From: CAZDDB01 sp963843285
GTDB taxonomy: Bacteria; Acidobacteriota; HRBIN11; JAKEFK01
Assembly (NCBI GenBank): GCA_963843285.1
Contig: CAWJJO010000006.1
Coordinates: 1 to 64,000, forward strand
Direction: 5' to 3'
Length of the DNA: 64,000 bases
Shown here: positions 1-8,957 of the stretch, in pieces
How positions within the stretch are numbered: the stretch's first letter is position 1
Layout: each line of letters begins with the position of its first letter
Translations under genes and position numbers: made by a program
Notes under the pieces: model-generated
Told to the model about the DNA's origin: nothing
The model's database searches: none
What the model saw: only the letters and a program-made list of their open reading frames with translations

Positions 1-30
1 ATTTTGTTGCGAAACTTCTCCCGCCTTATT

Positions 31-462
31 TTAGTGGAGGATTACCAAGGAGAAGGGGAATACAGTCTGGATGAGTACGAAGTCGTCCCGGTTCATTGTA
101 TAAACGGTGGCCCCGAGCGATCGCGCACTCACGGCGATAAGGCAATCATTTACCAGGGTCTGAAGTTTCGTCTTTGTTTCCGGCTTCCTCACAAGAATCA
201 TTGCCAGGATGCTTCCTGCCTTTTTCCAGTCTCGATGTGAAGGAGTAATCAAGCGGCGTGTCTTCTCGAATGGTCGTATCAGATTCAGGACAACTCTCCC
301 GATTTGCGGTGACCTTACTCCTGCCAGAAGCTCCTGCGCGACAATGGAACTGAAGTAGATCCCCGCCGTTTCCCGAGCGTAGATAGCGTCGATTTGTGGG
401 GCGCTGTTGCCTGTCCGGATCAGATCGATATATAGATCCGTGTCGATGACATGCTTTGCCAC
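31..462 (-). CDS. VapC-like PIN-domain toxin
   Basis: Probable PIN-domain ribonuclease toxin of a type II toxin-antitoxin pair; the family cleaves RNA using Mg2+ held by conserved acidic residues. Visible acidic positions are the N-terminal VIDTDLYIDLI strand, the Glu in SIVAQELLAG, and the Asp residues in VNDCLIAVSA and MNRDDF near the C-terminus, in family order. At about 143 residues it is full length. I chose GTG at 462, one base after the antitoxin stop with an AAAGGG ribosome site upstream; a TTG at 480 would add six residues. It is transcribed leftward behind the antitoxin. RNase targets are unknown. Confidence 0.75.
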   Translation of the reverse strand: MAKHVIDTDLYIDLIRTGNSAPQIDAIYARETAGIYFSSIVAQELLAGVRSPQIGRVVLNLIRPFEKTRRLITPSHRDWKKAGSILAMILVRKPETKTKLQTLVNDCLIAVSARSLGATVYTMNRDDFVLIQTVFPFSLVILH

Positions 463-463
463 T

Positions 464-655
464 TCAAAATACCCTTTCAATCTCTCCGGTGTTGGCCGCC
501 TTTTTCAAAGATGCCCGGATTTCGGTGCGAAACAAAACAAGATCCAGGGCCCGGTTGATCGTTTCTGTCTCGGTTTTTGCCCCTAGTATTTTCTTCACAC
601 GCCGGATCTTCAATTCGTCCAGATAATAGTTTTTTCGCTTCACCGCAGTTTTCAT
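464..655 (-). CDS. VapB-like ribbon-helix-helix antitoxin
   Basis: Small protein of 63 residues directly upstream of the PIN toxin and on the same strand. It has the DUF2191/VapB pattern: a short N-terminal strand with a YYLDE motif, then LLGAKTETETINRALDLVL-type helices typical of antitoxins that bind their own promoter as ribbon-helix-helix dimers, and a charged tail that would contact the toxin. Gene order (antitoxin first, near-zero spacing to toxin) fits translational coupling. Autoregulation is expected for the family but no operator was identified. Confidence 0.7.
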   Translation of the reverse strand: MKTAVKRKNYYLDELKIRRVKKILGAKTETETINRALDLVLFRTEIRASLKKAANTGEIERVF

Positions 656-795
656 AACTCAACTCTCAACCCCTGATCTATACAGATACTTTTCGATTTT
701 ATACATAAATGATGGGTTTCGTCAAACTCAAACCGATCGGTGGTATTAAGTCTTTTCGGTGTTTCTTTCGTTAGTAACAACTTGAGGTAAGGTCC

Positions 796-1678
796 ATGAA
801 AAAGAAATCGAAGATACTCCTGCTTTTCATTGTTCCCGCGTCCATCGTTATTTTTTCTTTCCTCGGGCGTCCAGCAAAAAACGCTCACGTACTGCAAGAA
901 AGGGCGCAACTCCAATCAGCGGAATCAATTAGCGCACACGGATACATGTCGCCCCAAAATCGATGATGAAGTTCCTGCGGAAATCTCTCGCAAGGTAATC
1001 CGAAATGGTGAGATTTCGCTCGTGGTGAAAAACTACAGTTCCTTTTACAGGGAACTACGGAAGCAATTGATGCAAGTAGGTGGCTATATCTCAGAAATTC
1101 AGGTGATCAGAGACAGCAGTGATATCGCATCCGCTGTGATCACATTCCGGGTACCGCCCGGATCCCTCGATGCAGTCGTATCGTGGCTTGGGGAGGAAGG
1201 AATCGTTGCCTCTGAGAAAATGAAAGCGGAAGACATTTCCGAAAACTACTATGATCTGAAGGCGCGTCTGGATAACGCCGGAAAGTTTGAATTGCGGCTT
1301 TTGGAAATGCTCAAGACTCAGACAGGCAAATTGAACGATGTTGTTCTTGTGGAAGAAAAGTTGAACCAGGTCAGGGAACAAATTGAGCAAATGCAAGGAA
1401 AGCTGCGAATTTTAGACAATTTGGTTGGCATGGCTACATTGACGCTCAACGTGAGCGTGGAAGCACAATATGCGGCTCCGCATCCACCTACTTTCTCTGA
1501 ACGTGCCGCAAGCACCTGGAAGGAGTCCACACGAACACTGATTGAGGTGGCGACTGGAACCGCACTGCTGGCCATCACGCTAGTGCCGTGGATCGTGCCG
1601 GTATTCGCCGCGACACTAGTGCTGCGTTACTTCTATCTGATTGCAATGCGCTGGAGGTATTCGAAGTCTTTCCGATAA
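796..1678 (+). pseudogene. DUF4349 membrane protein, frame-disrupted
   Basis: ATG at 796 with a GAGG ribosome site at 784-787 opens a signal-peptide-like segment (MKKKSKILLLFIVPAS) that stops at 964-966. The rest of the protein continues in the +1 frame from about 930 to 1678. That second part is a DUF4349 domain: a beta-rich VVKNYSSFYRELRKQL region, a long coiled-coil helix (roughly residues 180-220, rich in Glu, Gln and Lys) and a C-terminal transmembrane segment ending in RYFYLIAMRWR. One 1-base indel between about 905 and 963 would restore a single protein of about 293 residues. Function of DUF4349 is unknown; it is a cell-envelope protein. The break may be real or a sequencing error. Confidence 0.7.
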
Positions 1679-1988
1679 GAACAGGACTGATGCACATCAT
1701 CGCAAGCTATTGAGCCGACTGAGTCGCTGCGCTTGGAAGTCGATTTGAACATTCCAGCTGGGATCCCGAATACTGTCGTCATGATTTCCTAAAAATCGAA
1801 TCGTCGACCGAGGGATTCGTCTGAATCTCCTTAATTGTTGAGGTTTGAAGGACAGTTCCGGTTAGAAATTCATTCCAACATCATCATGACCACCGTCACC
1901 GCCGCCTTGGTAAGAAAAAACCTGTAAGCCGGGTGACTCGATTCCTTTGTCTGAATTCCTTTACCCGGTGATACACTAAGAAAAGGTT
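1679..1988. other. Intergenic, nothing recognised
   Basis: About 310 bases between the DUF4349 gene and the kinase start. I see no gene, no strong hairpin and no recognisable promoter on either strand. Confidence 0.5.
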
Positions 1989-4372
1989 GTGATCGGGAAA
2001 ACGGTTTCGCATTATCGCATTTTGAATAAGCTTGGTGGGGGAGGAATGGGCGTGGTGTATGAGGCGGAGGATCTCAGCCTCAAACGCCACGTCGCGCTGA
2101 AGTTTCTGCCCGATGATCGCTGGTGGAATCGAAAGAGGTACTGGAACGCTTCCGCCGTGAAGCGCAGTCCGCATCGGCGCTGAATCATCCCAACATCTGC
2201 ACCATCTATGAAATCGGAGAGCACGAAGGGCGTCCGTTCATCGCGATGGAAATGATGAAGGGAAAGACACTGAAGCACACGATTGGCGGAAACCGATGGA
2301 GATGGATCAGGTGCTGGATCTTGGGCACGCAGATTGCCGATGCGCTCGATGCCGCGCACGCGGAACTCATCATTCACCGCGACATCAAGCCGGCCAATAT
2401 TTTCGTGACCGAACGCGGACAGGCAAAATTGCTCGACTTCGGTCTGGCCAAACAGAGCGGAGGTACGCAAGCCGATACGGAAATGCCTACCGCGAGCGCA
2501 CAGGAGCAACTCACCAAAACCGGAAAGATGATGGGAACGGTTGCTTACATGTCACCGGAACAGGCGCGCGGAAAGGAGCTCGATGCGCGCACCGATATCT
2601 TTTCTTTTGGTGTGGTCCTCTACGAGATGACAACCGGCTCACTTCCCTTTGGCGGGCAAACCACCGTTGAAATGCTGGAGGCAATCTTCATTCAGGAACC
2701 AGCAGCGCCCGTACGATTGAATCCGAAAGTGCCTGCAAAGCTCGAAGAGATCATTGCCAAGGCATTGGAAAAAGATCGCAATGTGCGCTATCAGAGCGCT
2801 GCCGAGATGCGGACGGATTTGCAGCGATTGAAGCGCGATACGTCTGTACCGCGGGTATCCTTGCGCCGTAGCTCCGACCGGCGGGCGGGAAGCTCGCGCT
2901 CCGTCTAAGAAGCCGTGGATTGCGGTAGCTGCTGTCATTGTAGTACTACTGGCGGTAACATTGTTCGTCTTCGAACGCCAACAGCCGAAAGCGCCTGCGC
3001 CTGCTGCAGCAACCGGCAAGACTGCGATTGCCGTTTTGCCGTTTGAAGACCTGAGCGCAGACAAAGACCAGGAATACTTCTCCGATGGCTTGACCGAAGA
3101 GCTGACGGATGTTCTCACAAAGAATCCAAAACTCCGTGTAATCTCCCGCACCTCCGCCTTCTCCTTCAAAGGAAAGGAAGTCGACGTAAAAACGATCGCA
3201 GAAAAGCTGAACGTAACGCATGTGCTGGAAGGAAGCGTGAGGAAGGCCGGAAACCAGTTGCGGATCACGGCACAATTGATCGAAGTGGCAACCGACTCCC
3301 ATCTCTGGTCGCAGACCTACGACCGTCAGATGGAAAACATTTTTGCCGTACAGGACGACATTGCAGGATCTGTATCAGATGCACTGAAGGCGACTCTGGA
3401 AGGAGGCCAAACTCCAAAAGCAAGGGAGTGAATCCCGAGGCCTACAACGCCTATCTGCAGGGGCGTTATTTTTCCGACCGGCGGAGCAAGGAAGATCTGG
3501 AGAAGGCGATCGGCTACTACGAGCAGGCGCTGCAGATCGATCCGAATTATGCGCGCGCCTGGGCGGGGCTGTCTGAGGTCCACGGTCGTCAGGCTGATCA
3601 GGGCTACGTGACGCTGGACGAAGGCTACGCAAAGGCGCGGAAGGAAGCAGAAAAGGCACTGGGACTGGATCAGAAGCTGGCCGAAGCTTATTCACGCCTG
3701 GGAAGGATCAAGACCGTCTACGACTGGGACTGGACCGGCGCAGATGCGGATCACAAGCGGGCGCTGGAACTCGATCCTGCAAATGTGGATGCAATTCGGG
3801 GGGAAGCTTCGCTGGCATTTACGCTTGGCCGTTTCGATGAGGCGATCACACTCGACCGCCGCGCAATAGAACTTGATCCGCTCCGGGTCTCAGTACACAG
3901 CAATCAGGGGATTAACTACCTTTACGCCGGGCGATGGCAAGAGGCGGAAGGCGCTTTCCGGAAAGCTCTGGAGCTGAATCCCCAGTTCCAGGGTGTGCAC
4001 ACGTATCTGGGCCGCATCTATCTTGCGCAGTCAAAAACCGAAGTGGCCCTTGCCGAGATGCAAAAGGAACCGGAGCCACTCTGGCGCGGACAGGGTTTGG
4101 CGCTTGCTTATCATGCCGCAGGAAAGAAGAAGGAAGCAGATGCTGCGCTGGCGGAGTACATCGAAAAGTTTCAGAATGGTGCAGCCTTTCAGATTGCGGA
4201 GATTTATGCCTATCGGGGCGAGACGGACAAGGCTTTCGAGTGGCTCGAGCGCGCCTATAAGCAGCGCGACGGCGGTTTGTCGGAATTGAAAGGCGATCCG
4301 CTGCTGAAGAACATGGAGCGCGACCCGCGCTGGCCTGCCTTCCTGAAAAAAATGAAACTCCCGGTTAATTGA
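1989..4372 (+). pseudogene. Ser/Thr protein kinase with TolB-like and TPR regions, multiply frame-disrupted
   Basis: GTG at 1989 starts a Hanks-type kinase: glycine loop LGGGGMGVVYEAED, catalytic Lys in VALKFLP, HRDIKPANI loop, DFG in LLDFGLAK and a SPEQARGKE activation segment. A transmembrane helix follows near 2925-2970, then a TolB/adenylate-cyclase-like region (AVLPFEDLSADKDQEYFSDG), then tetratricopeptide repeats to 4372. The reading frame changes near 2117, twice in compensation near 2290 and 2322 (where PMEMDQVLDLG is read in another frame), near 2890-2910 and near 3425. All catalytic motifs survive between the breaks. This architecture is common in Acidobacteriota. As written it cannot make one polypeptide; it is either a decaying gene or one hit by indel errors. 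A PP2C phosphatase lies just downstream on the other strand. Confidence 0.85.
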
Positions 4373-4463
4373 GCTTGCGCGCGACAGAAGGCAGGACAGA
4401 GTAAGGTTTTCATCATTGCAATCACGCAACACACACAAGGACGTCTGGCAGACGCCTCAGTAG

Positions 4464-4600
4464 ATTGGAATTCCTGGTCAGAATTTCGTTCCAATTTGTA
4501 TTCTTGGCCAGAAATACACTCCAAATTGAGCGCCTGGAATTCCTGTCAATTCTCGAAACTCTGGCCAGAAATAGTTTCCAATCTTGGCCAGAATTAAGGT
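4464..4600. repeat. Degenerate direct repeats, TTGGCCAGAAATA family
   Basis: Four to five imperfect copies of a unit close to TTCTTGGCCAGAAATA followed by TTTCCAAT, beginning at about 4470, 4500, 4558 and 4583, with a partial copy near 4538. They fill the gap after the kinase gene. Period is irregular, so this is a decayed array rather than a clean tandem repeat. Confidence 0.6.
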
Positions 4601-4623
4601 TTGGTCAAAGTTTTCTTCTGTTG

Positions 4624-4809
4624 ATGCAGAAGGCGGATGCCTTTCCAATCAAACTGCAACTGTTATACAAGATTGATCGTCCGCTGTCAGAATATCAGAA
4701 GCTGGTTGAAGAGGGAAACTGGACTTTTCCATCATTTGAAGATGCTGCCCGATCTGTGGATCTTCCGGCTGCGCGACCGAGCATGGATTTTACGAGCGGG
4801 GAGCAGTAG
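4624..4809 (+). CDS. Hypothetical short ORF after repeats
   Basis: Open frame of about 61 residues starting at ATG 4624 (MQKADAFPIKLQLLYK) and ending at 4809; the frame is also open through the upstream repeats. Composition looks protein-like (EYQKLVEEGNWTFPSFED) but there is no good ribosome site and I recognise no family. It may be the 3' remnant of a lost gene between the kinase and the phosphatase. Confidence 0.25.
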   Translation: MQKADAFPIKLQLLYKIDRPLSEYQKLVEEGNWTFPSFEDAARSVDLPAARPSMDFTSGEQ

Positions 4810-4899
4810 AAAAGGCCGATAGCAAGGAGCTGCACATTTGGATTGCTCGTCGGACGGTTTGCATAAAATCAACGCTCCGTCCATCAGGCTAATTTCTGT

Positions 4900-5835
4900 T
4901 TATGCATGCGCGGGAATTGAGTACCGGGCCAACACAGCCGTCACATTATCTTGACCGCCTTTTTTTAGCGCCAGATTCACAAGGTTTTGGCACGCTTCCT
5001 CGGATCCTTCCGTAATCTGCATGATTTCAGCGATTTCCGGCTCGCTCACCATGTCTGTCAAACCATCACTGCAAAGCAACAGACGGTCCCCGTCTATCAG
5101 GCGCAAATGCCGCACTTCCATTTGGATCTTTCGAGCCTCTCCACCGAGGCAACTGGTGAGAGTGTGACGCAATCGGTGCGTGGATACTTCCTCAGCAGGA
5201 ATTGCGCCGGCATCGGCCAGGGCCTGGGCGACAGTCTGGTCACGGGTCAATCGCTTGAGGTTGCTCTTGCGCAATAGATACGCGCGCGAATCGCCTATGT
5301 GAAGAATGAACAGATCCTCACCAAAGCTATAGGCTCCGGTCAGGGTAGTGCCCATTCCTTTCAGTCGGGGATAGGCTTCCGCATGCTCCAGGAGCGCATG
5401 GTCGACCTGTTGAAAGTACGCTTCAGCGCGTTCTTTTGCGTCTTGTAATTCTGCGTCTCTAGTTTTGGGATTATCTAATTTGATCGCCCATTTGGCTGCA
5501 TTGAGGATCAAACTCACCAGTACACGAATAGCCATGCTGCTGGCCACATCACCTGCGGCGGCGCCACCCACACCATCCGCAACTGCCATCCCGTAGCCAA
5601 TTTCATCGGAGCGGTCCGGCAAATCTCCCGCCTCAAGGCTTGTCTTCACTTTTTCCCAATAACGTCCGGCACGATAAATGATGTATGCATCCTCGTTCTT
5701 TGTTCGAACATTGCCGGTGTGGGTCATGGCTCCAAAGTCAATTCTTACGAGGCTCGAAAAAGGCCGGGGAGGCTGGAGTGGATCTACCAACAGTGGAAGC
5801 TCGATAATTGCAGTGTCGGCATCGCTGATACTCAT
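4900..5835 (-). CDS. PP2C-family Ser/Thr protein phosphatase
   Basis: Metal-dependent protein phosphatase of 311 residues, probably cytosolic as no signal peptide or membrane segment is seen. PP2C motifs appear in order: TKNEDAY (metal ligand Asp), VADGVGGAAAGDVAS, GMGTTLTGAY, ILHIGDSRAYLLR, the flap region DQTVAQALADAGAI, LLLCSDGLTDMV and GGQDNVTAVLARY. An insertion between motifs 1 and 2 (about residues 60-80) and a longer helix at 120-150 are within family variation. It is read leftward after superoxide dismutase with a 42-base gap, so the two may be co-transcribed. It could reverse phosphorylation by Hanks-type kinases such as the one encoded nearby; that pairing is inference. Confidence 0.92.
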   Translation of the reverse strand: MSISDADTAIIELPLLVDPLQPPRPFSSLVRIDFGAMTHTGNVRTKNEDAYIIYRAGRYWEKVKTSLEAGDLPDRSDEIGYGMAVADGVGGAAAGDVASSMAIRVLVSLILNAAKWAIKLDNPKTRDAELQDAKERAEAYFQQVDHALLEHAEAYPRLKGMGTTLTGAYSFGEDLFILHIGDSRAYLLRKSNLKRLTRDQTVAQALADAGAIPAEEVSTHRLRHTLTSCLGGEARKIQMEVRHLRLIDGDRLLLCSDGLTDMVSEPEIAEIMQITEGSEEACQNLVNLALKKGGQDNVTAVLARYSIPAHA

Positions 5836-5877
5836 GATTTACCTCGCAAAAGGGTTTCTGAAATACGAAGGTCTCTT

Positions 5878-6477
5878 TCAACTGACCAGGGCTGGTTTGA
5901 TTTGCTTTGCCGTATCGTAACGCTCAGAAGCGATTTCCCAATCCACGTTCATCATGAAAGCGTCGATATATTCTGCACGCTCTAATCCATAGTCCAGAAG
6001 GAAAGCGTGCTCAAATACATCCAGAACTAGAATCGGAGAACATGCGGTCAGATGACCGCAATTATGTTCGTCAATCCACGTGTTCAAAAGCGCTCCCGTT
6101 GTGTCCCGATACACAATCGCCCATCCAATACCCCGTAAAGCGCCGGTCGCCTTGAACTCCTGTTCCCATGCGGAAAGACTGCCGAATTCCGTTTCCATTG
6201 CTCTTTGAAGTGGAGACTTCTTAAGAGGATTCATAGCTCCCAGATTCTCGAAATAGTATTCATGCAGTCGCATGCCGTTGAACTCCCAACCGAAGCGTCT
6301 TTTCAGTTCCGCAAACTCCGGTGCTTTCGGATCCTTCTTTATGCGGGAAAGAGCTTCAAGAAGTTGATTCGTATGATCCACATACCCCTGATACAGGGTG
6401 AAGTGGTTCTCCAGCAGCTTTCTTGAAAATCCACTCATCCCAAACAAGTGAGCATAATCTTTTGACTTGTATTCCAT
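5878..6477 (-). CDS. Fe/Mn-family superoxide dismutase
   Basis: Superoxide dismutase of the iron/manganese fold, 199 residues, no signal peptide. Metal ligands can be placed as His in ENHFTLYQGYVDH, His in MRLHEYYFENLG, and Asp and His in LDVFEHAFLLDYG, which replaces the usual DVWEHAY signature with two conservative Trp/Phe and Tyr/Phe changes. The helix-rich N-terminal half and the IGWAIVYRD segment fit the family. These signature changes mark a divergent subgroup, so metal preference cannot be read off. It heads a possible two-gene unit with the PP2C phosphatase. Confidence 0.88.
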   Translation of the reverse strand: MEYKSKDYAHLFGMSGFSRKLLENHFTLYQGYVDHTNQLLEALSRIKKDPKAPEFAELKRRFGWEFNGMRLHEYYFENLGAMNPLKKSPLQRAMETEFGSLSAWEQEFKATGALRGIGWAIVYRDTTGALLNTWIDEHNCGHLTACSPILVLDVFEHAFLLDYGLERAEYIDAFMMNVDWEIASERYDTAKQIKPALVS

Positions 6478-6745
6478 CTCATGTCTCCATAAGTTCCATC
6501 AAGATCTGGTTGCCGCAATACTCACGATTGCCAGGCGGCTTTTGACCGCCTGACGTTGTGAGAAAACTGTGAACGCAGGTCGCTCTAGTGGCTCAGGCGG
6601 AAGCGGAAATCGCCCCGGACCTGATCCTTGTTGCCGAGGTCATCGAATTGATCGAATGGCGCTCGAGCTTCATCCACAAATTGGACGCGACGAGCCTCTC
6701 CGACGTTGAAGCCCGTTGCGCCAATGCAGCGACCAGTTTTTATCC
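6478..6745. other. Intergenic with hairpin CAGGCGG-N7-CCGCCTG
   Basis: The gap upstream of superoxide dismutase holds a perfect 7-bp-arm hairpin at 6532-6552. No T-run follows on either strand, so it is not a clear terminator. Open frames of 50-86 codons exist on both strands at 6560-6848 but none has a ribosome site or a recognisable family. Confidence 0.45.
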
Positions 6746-7027
6746 TCATCGCCGCTTTACTAGCTGCAAATCGGATCTGAATGTCTGGATGCCGTTTTTT
6801 CCCTCAGACACTTCTTGTGTCCCGTATGCCTGCATCGGTGTAAGATGATGAAAATCGATCTGCATTCTGTACCTGGACTCCTTCCAATTGCCGTACTCCC
6901 GACTCCAGAATCTCGCAAAGCATTGCTCACCGCACACATAGAATGTCTGATCGTTCACTTCAAATTCACGTTCGGCTTGAGATGTGCAGGGTTTTACGTC
7001 GCACAAGACTACGGTAACTTTTGCCAT
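6746..7027 (-). CDS. Small Cys-rich putative metal-binding protein
   Basis: Protein of 93 residues starting at ATG 7027, preceded by GGAGAG six bases upstream; a longer frame from 7081 lacks a ribosome site and would overrun the sigma-54 promoter. Two Cys pairs, CDVKPC near residue 9 and VCGEQC near residue 32, look like a treble-clef or zinc-ribbon half-site, followed by a charged tail with HH and several Tyr. I do not recognise the family. It has its own sigma-54 promoter with two enhancer-like dyads, placing it in the putative regulon. Confidence 0.65.
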   Translation of the reverse strand: MAKVTVVLCDVKPCTSQAEREFEVNDQTFYVCGEQCFARFWSREYGNWKESRYRMQIDFHHLTPMQAYGTQEVSEGKNGIQTFRSDLQLVKRR

Positions 7028-7055
7028 CGATTTCTCTCCAGGTAACCTATTCAGG

Positions 7056-7071
7056 TGCAAGCGGTGTGCCA
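7056..7071 (-). promoter_or_regulatory. Sigma-54 promoter for the Cys-rich protein
   Basis: Reading leftward, TGGCACACCGCTTGCA: an exact TGGCAC -24 box and TTGCA -12 box with GG and GC 12 bases apart. The start codon at 7027 lies about 29 bases downstream. Confidence 0.85.
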
Positions 7072-7161
7072 AGCGATTCATTTCGACAATGAAACTATGA
7101 ATTATGGAAGGATATGTCGCGTTTAGTCAGGACCTTCACTGTTGAGGACATGAACAGGAGG

Positions 7162-7269
7162 TAGGGCACTTTTATCCTATCGGTTGTTACGTAACTCGCC
7201 CAACTCATTCATTTCATGGACCTTGCAGGTAGGGCTTGATTGTCCATGATAAGTCGGGGAATATCCCGA
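7162..7269 (-). promoter_or_regulatory. Paired enhancer-like dyads plus third motif (array A)
   Basis: Dyad A2 at 7162-7179 reads TAGGGC-N6-ATCCTA and dyad A1 at 7230-7247 reads TAGGGC-N6-GTCCAT; centres are 68 bp apart. A2 ends 91 bp before the -24 region of the promoter at 7056-7071. A third motif, GGGGAATATCCC, lies at 7256-7267, the same distance from A1 as its equivalents in arrays C and D. The layout is that of upstream sites for a sigma-54 activator. Confidence 0.7.
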
Positions 7270-7297
7270 AGAACTTCTTGTCGTAGGGTATGGAAGA

Positions 7298-8725
7298 TCA
7301 GTTGCCGGATGCTTTGTTCGCAATCGCATGGGCCAGACCGCGAAACATGAGGCGGTGAATCGGGTACAGCAGGAACCAGTAGCACAAACCTTTCAGTCCC
7401 TTCGGGTAGTATTTCGCGGTTTGAATCAATCTGGATCGCGCGTCGCCAAGCTGTTCCACTTCATATTCCAGCCAGGCCCTTCCGGGAACTTTCATTTCGG
7501 CACGAAGGAGAAGGCGGTGCCCGGGCTGCACATCTTCCACTCGCCAAAAATCGAGAGCTTCACCGACAGCGATCTCGGATGCATGACGCCGTCCCCGCCG
7601 CAATCCAACTCCGCCGATTTGTTTATCCAAAAATCCACGGAATCGCCACAGCCAGTTGGCGTACAACCAGCCATTTTCTCCGCCCAGCGATGCCACAGCA
7701 CGAAATAAATTCTCCCCTGGCGTTGCGACTTCCACTGTCTGCTTTTCTGTAAGCAGATGAGAGGGATCAATGTCCGGTTCTGAAACAGGGGCCGATGCGG
7801 CGGTCCACTTTGTTTCCAGATCACCGGATTGTGTTTTTTCAAGCGCGCGCTTCAAAGTTTCCTCAAAATGCATTGGGGTGAATGAAAAAAGATCCAGAGC
7901 TTTTCGGTTTTCGCAAACGGTCTCGTAGCGAAGACTTTCGATCAAGCTTCGTGCCAGGGAAATCGGAATCGGTGTAATCAGATTCATCCAGTAAGAAGAA
8001 AGTCTTGGCGTGAGAACAGGAACCGGGAAGATATAGCGTTTGAGCTTGAGCGCTTTCGCAACCGCCAACATCATTTCCTTATACGTTAAAACCTCAGGGG
8101 CGCCGATGTCGATGGTTTGTCCTGTGGTCGCTTCGTTTTCCACGCTTTCCACCAAATAGGTCAATACGTCGTCGATTCCAATCGGTTGCGTTTTTACATT
8201 TACCCAGCGCGGACAGATCATCAAAGGCAAACGATTTACAAGATGATGCATCATCTCAAACGATGCGCTTCCGGGCCCGATGATTACCGCCGCCCGGAAT
8301 TCAGTTACAGGGACGCCGGATGTTCGCAGAATGTCTCCCACTTCACGACGGCTTCTTAAATGCGGAGATTGTTTTTCGCTTTTTTCACCGAGACCACCCA
8401 GATAAACAATTCGTTTTACTTCACAACGCTGAGCAGCGATTGCAACATTTTCCGCGGCAATTCTGTCAAAACGTTCAAACTGCTTTTCCGCGCCGGTCAT
8501 GGAATGAACCAGATAAAATATGAGATCGATTCTGTCGAACGCCCGGCCGAACGATTCCGGACGAAGCACGTCGCCTTTGAGGATCTCCACCTGGCTCCAT
8601 CCTCTTGCTGCTATTTTTTCAGGAGAACGGACCAGACAGCGAACATGATGACCCTGTCTTAAGAGGCGCGGGACCAGTCTGCCCCCGATGTAACCGCTAG
8701 CTCCCAGAACGAGAATCGATGCCAT
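7298..8725 (-). CDS. NAD(P)-binding SDR protein with C-terminal DUF2867
   Basis: Two-domain protein of 475 residues. Residues 1-300 are an extended/atypical short-chain dehydrogenase fold with the N-terminal dinucleotide loop LGASGYIGGRL, as in NmrA/complex-I-subunit-like proteins, and a YLVHSM region in place of a full YxxxK catalytic pair. Residues 330-475 match DUF2867 (DFWRVEDVQPGHRLLLRAEM) and end in a hydrophobic segment (LCYWFLLYPIHRLMF). I chose ATG 8725 because GGGAGA lies six bases before it; the frame stays open to 8926 without support. Reading leftward, it is divergent from the malic enzyme operon. Substrate unknown. Confidence 0.85.
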   Translation of the reverse strand: MASILVLGASGYIGGRLVPRLLRQGHHVRCLVRSPEKIAARGWSQVEILKGDVLRPESFGRAFDRIDLIFYLVHSMTGAEKQFERFDRIAAENVAIAAQRCEVKRIVYLGGLGEKSEKQSPHLRSRREVGDILRTSGVPVTEFRAAVIIGPGSASFEMMHHLVNRLPLMICPRWVNVKTQPIGIDDVLTYLVESVENEATTGQTIDIGAPEVLTYKEMMLAVAKALKLKRYIFPVPVLTPRLSSYWMNLITPIPISLARSLIESLRYETVCENRKALDLFSFTPMHFEETLKRALEKTQSGDLETKWTAASAPVSEPDIDPSHLLTEKQTVEVATPGENLFRAVASLGGENGWLYANWLWRFRGFLDKQIGGVGLRRGRRHASEIAVGEALDFWRVEDVQPGHRLLLRAEMKVPGRAWLEYEVEQLGDARSRLIQTAKYYPKGLKGLCYWFLLYPIHRLMFRGLAHAIANKASGN

Positions 8726-8775
8726 CATTATTCTCCCAGAATCATGTCGCGTGAAACTTGAATTTAAAGAATTCT

Positions 8776-8858
8776 CTATCGTTTGCAACGATAGACTGAT
8801 TGACAGGCGACAGACAATGACTAATTTTCGGATTTCCAGACAATCTGTCGGCAGATTG
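8776..8858. promoter_or_regulatory. Two perfect dyads upstream of malic enzyme
   Basis: CTATCGTT-TGC-AACGATAG at 8776-8794 and CAATCTG-TCGG-CAGATTG at 8841-8858 are perfect inverted repeats in the divergent intergenic region. They sit about 100 and 35 bases before the sigma-54 element at 8892-8907 and differ from the TAGGAC dyads elsewhere. They could be operator or activator sites for either divergent gene. Confidence 0.5.
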
Positions 8859-8891
8859 ACGGTCCCACGCGGAAATGCCGAGTAGGTGAAT

Positions 8892-8907
8892 GGGCATATT
8901 TCTTGCT
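8892..8907 (+). promoter_or_regulatory. Sigma-54 promoter for malic enzyme operon
   Basis: GGGCATATTTCTTGCT: one mismatch (T to G) from TGGCAT in the -24 box, exact TTGCT -12 box, correct 12-base GG-to-GC spacing. The start codon at 8958 is about 51 bases downstream. Confidence 0.65.
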
Positions 8908-8957
8908 CAATACGGAGTGGCATCACTCACAAAGTGTGTCTGCAAGCAGGAGGCCCT

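Noticed and set aside
2290..2322. Programmed frameshift in the kinase
   Set aside because: Two opposite shifts cancel out and there is no slippery sequence or pseudoknot visible; indel errors or decay are simpler.
6588..6848. 86-codon forward ORF
   Set aside because: No ribosome site, overlaps the reverse-strand Cys-rich gene and has no recognisable domain.
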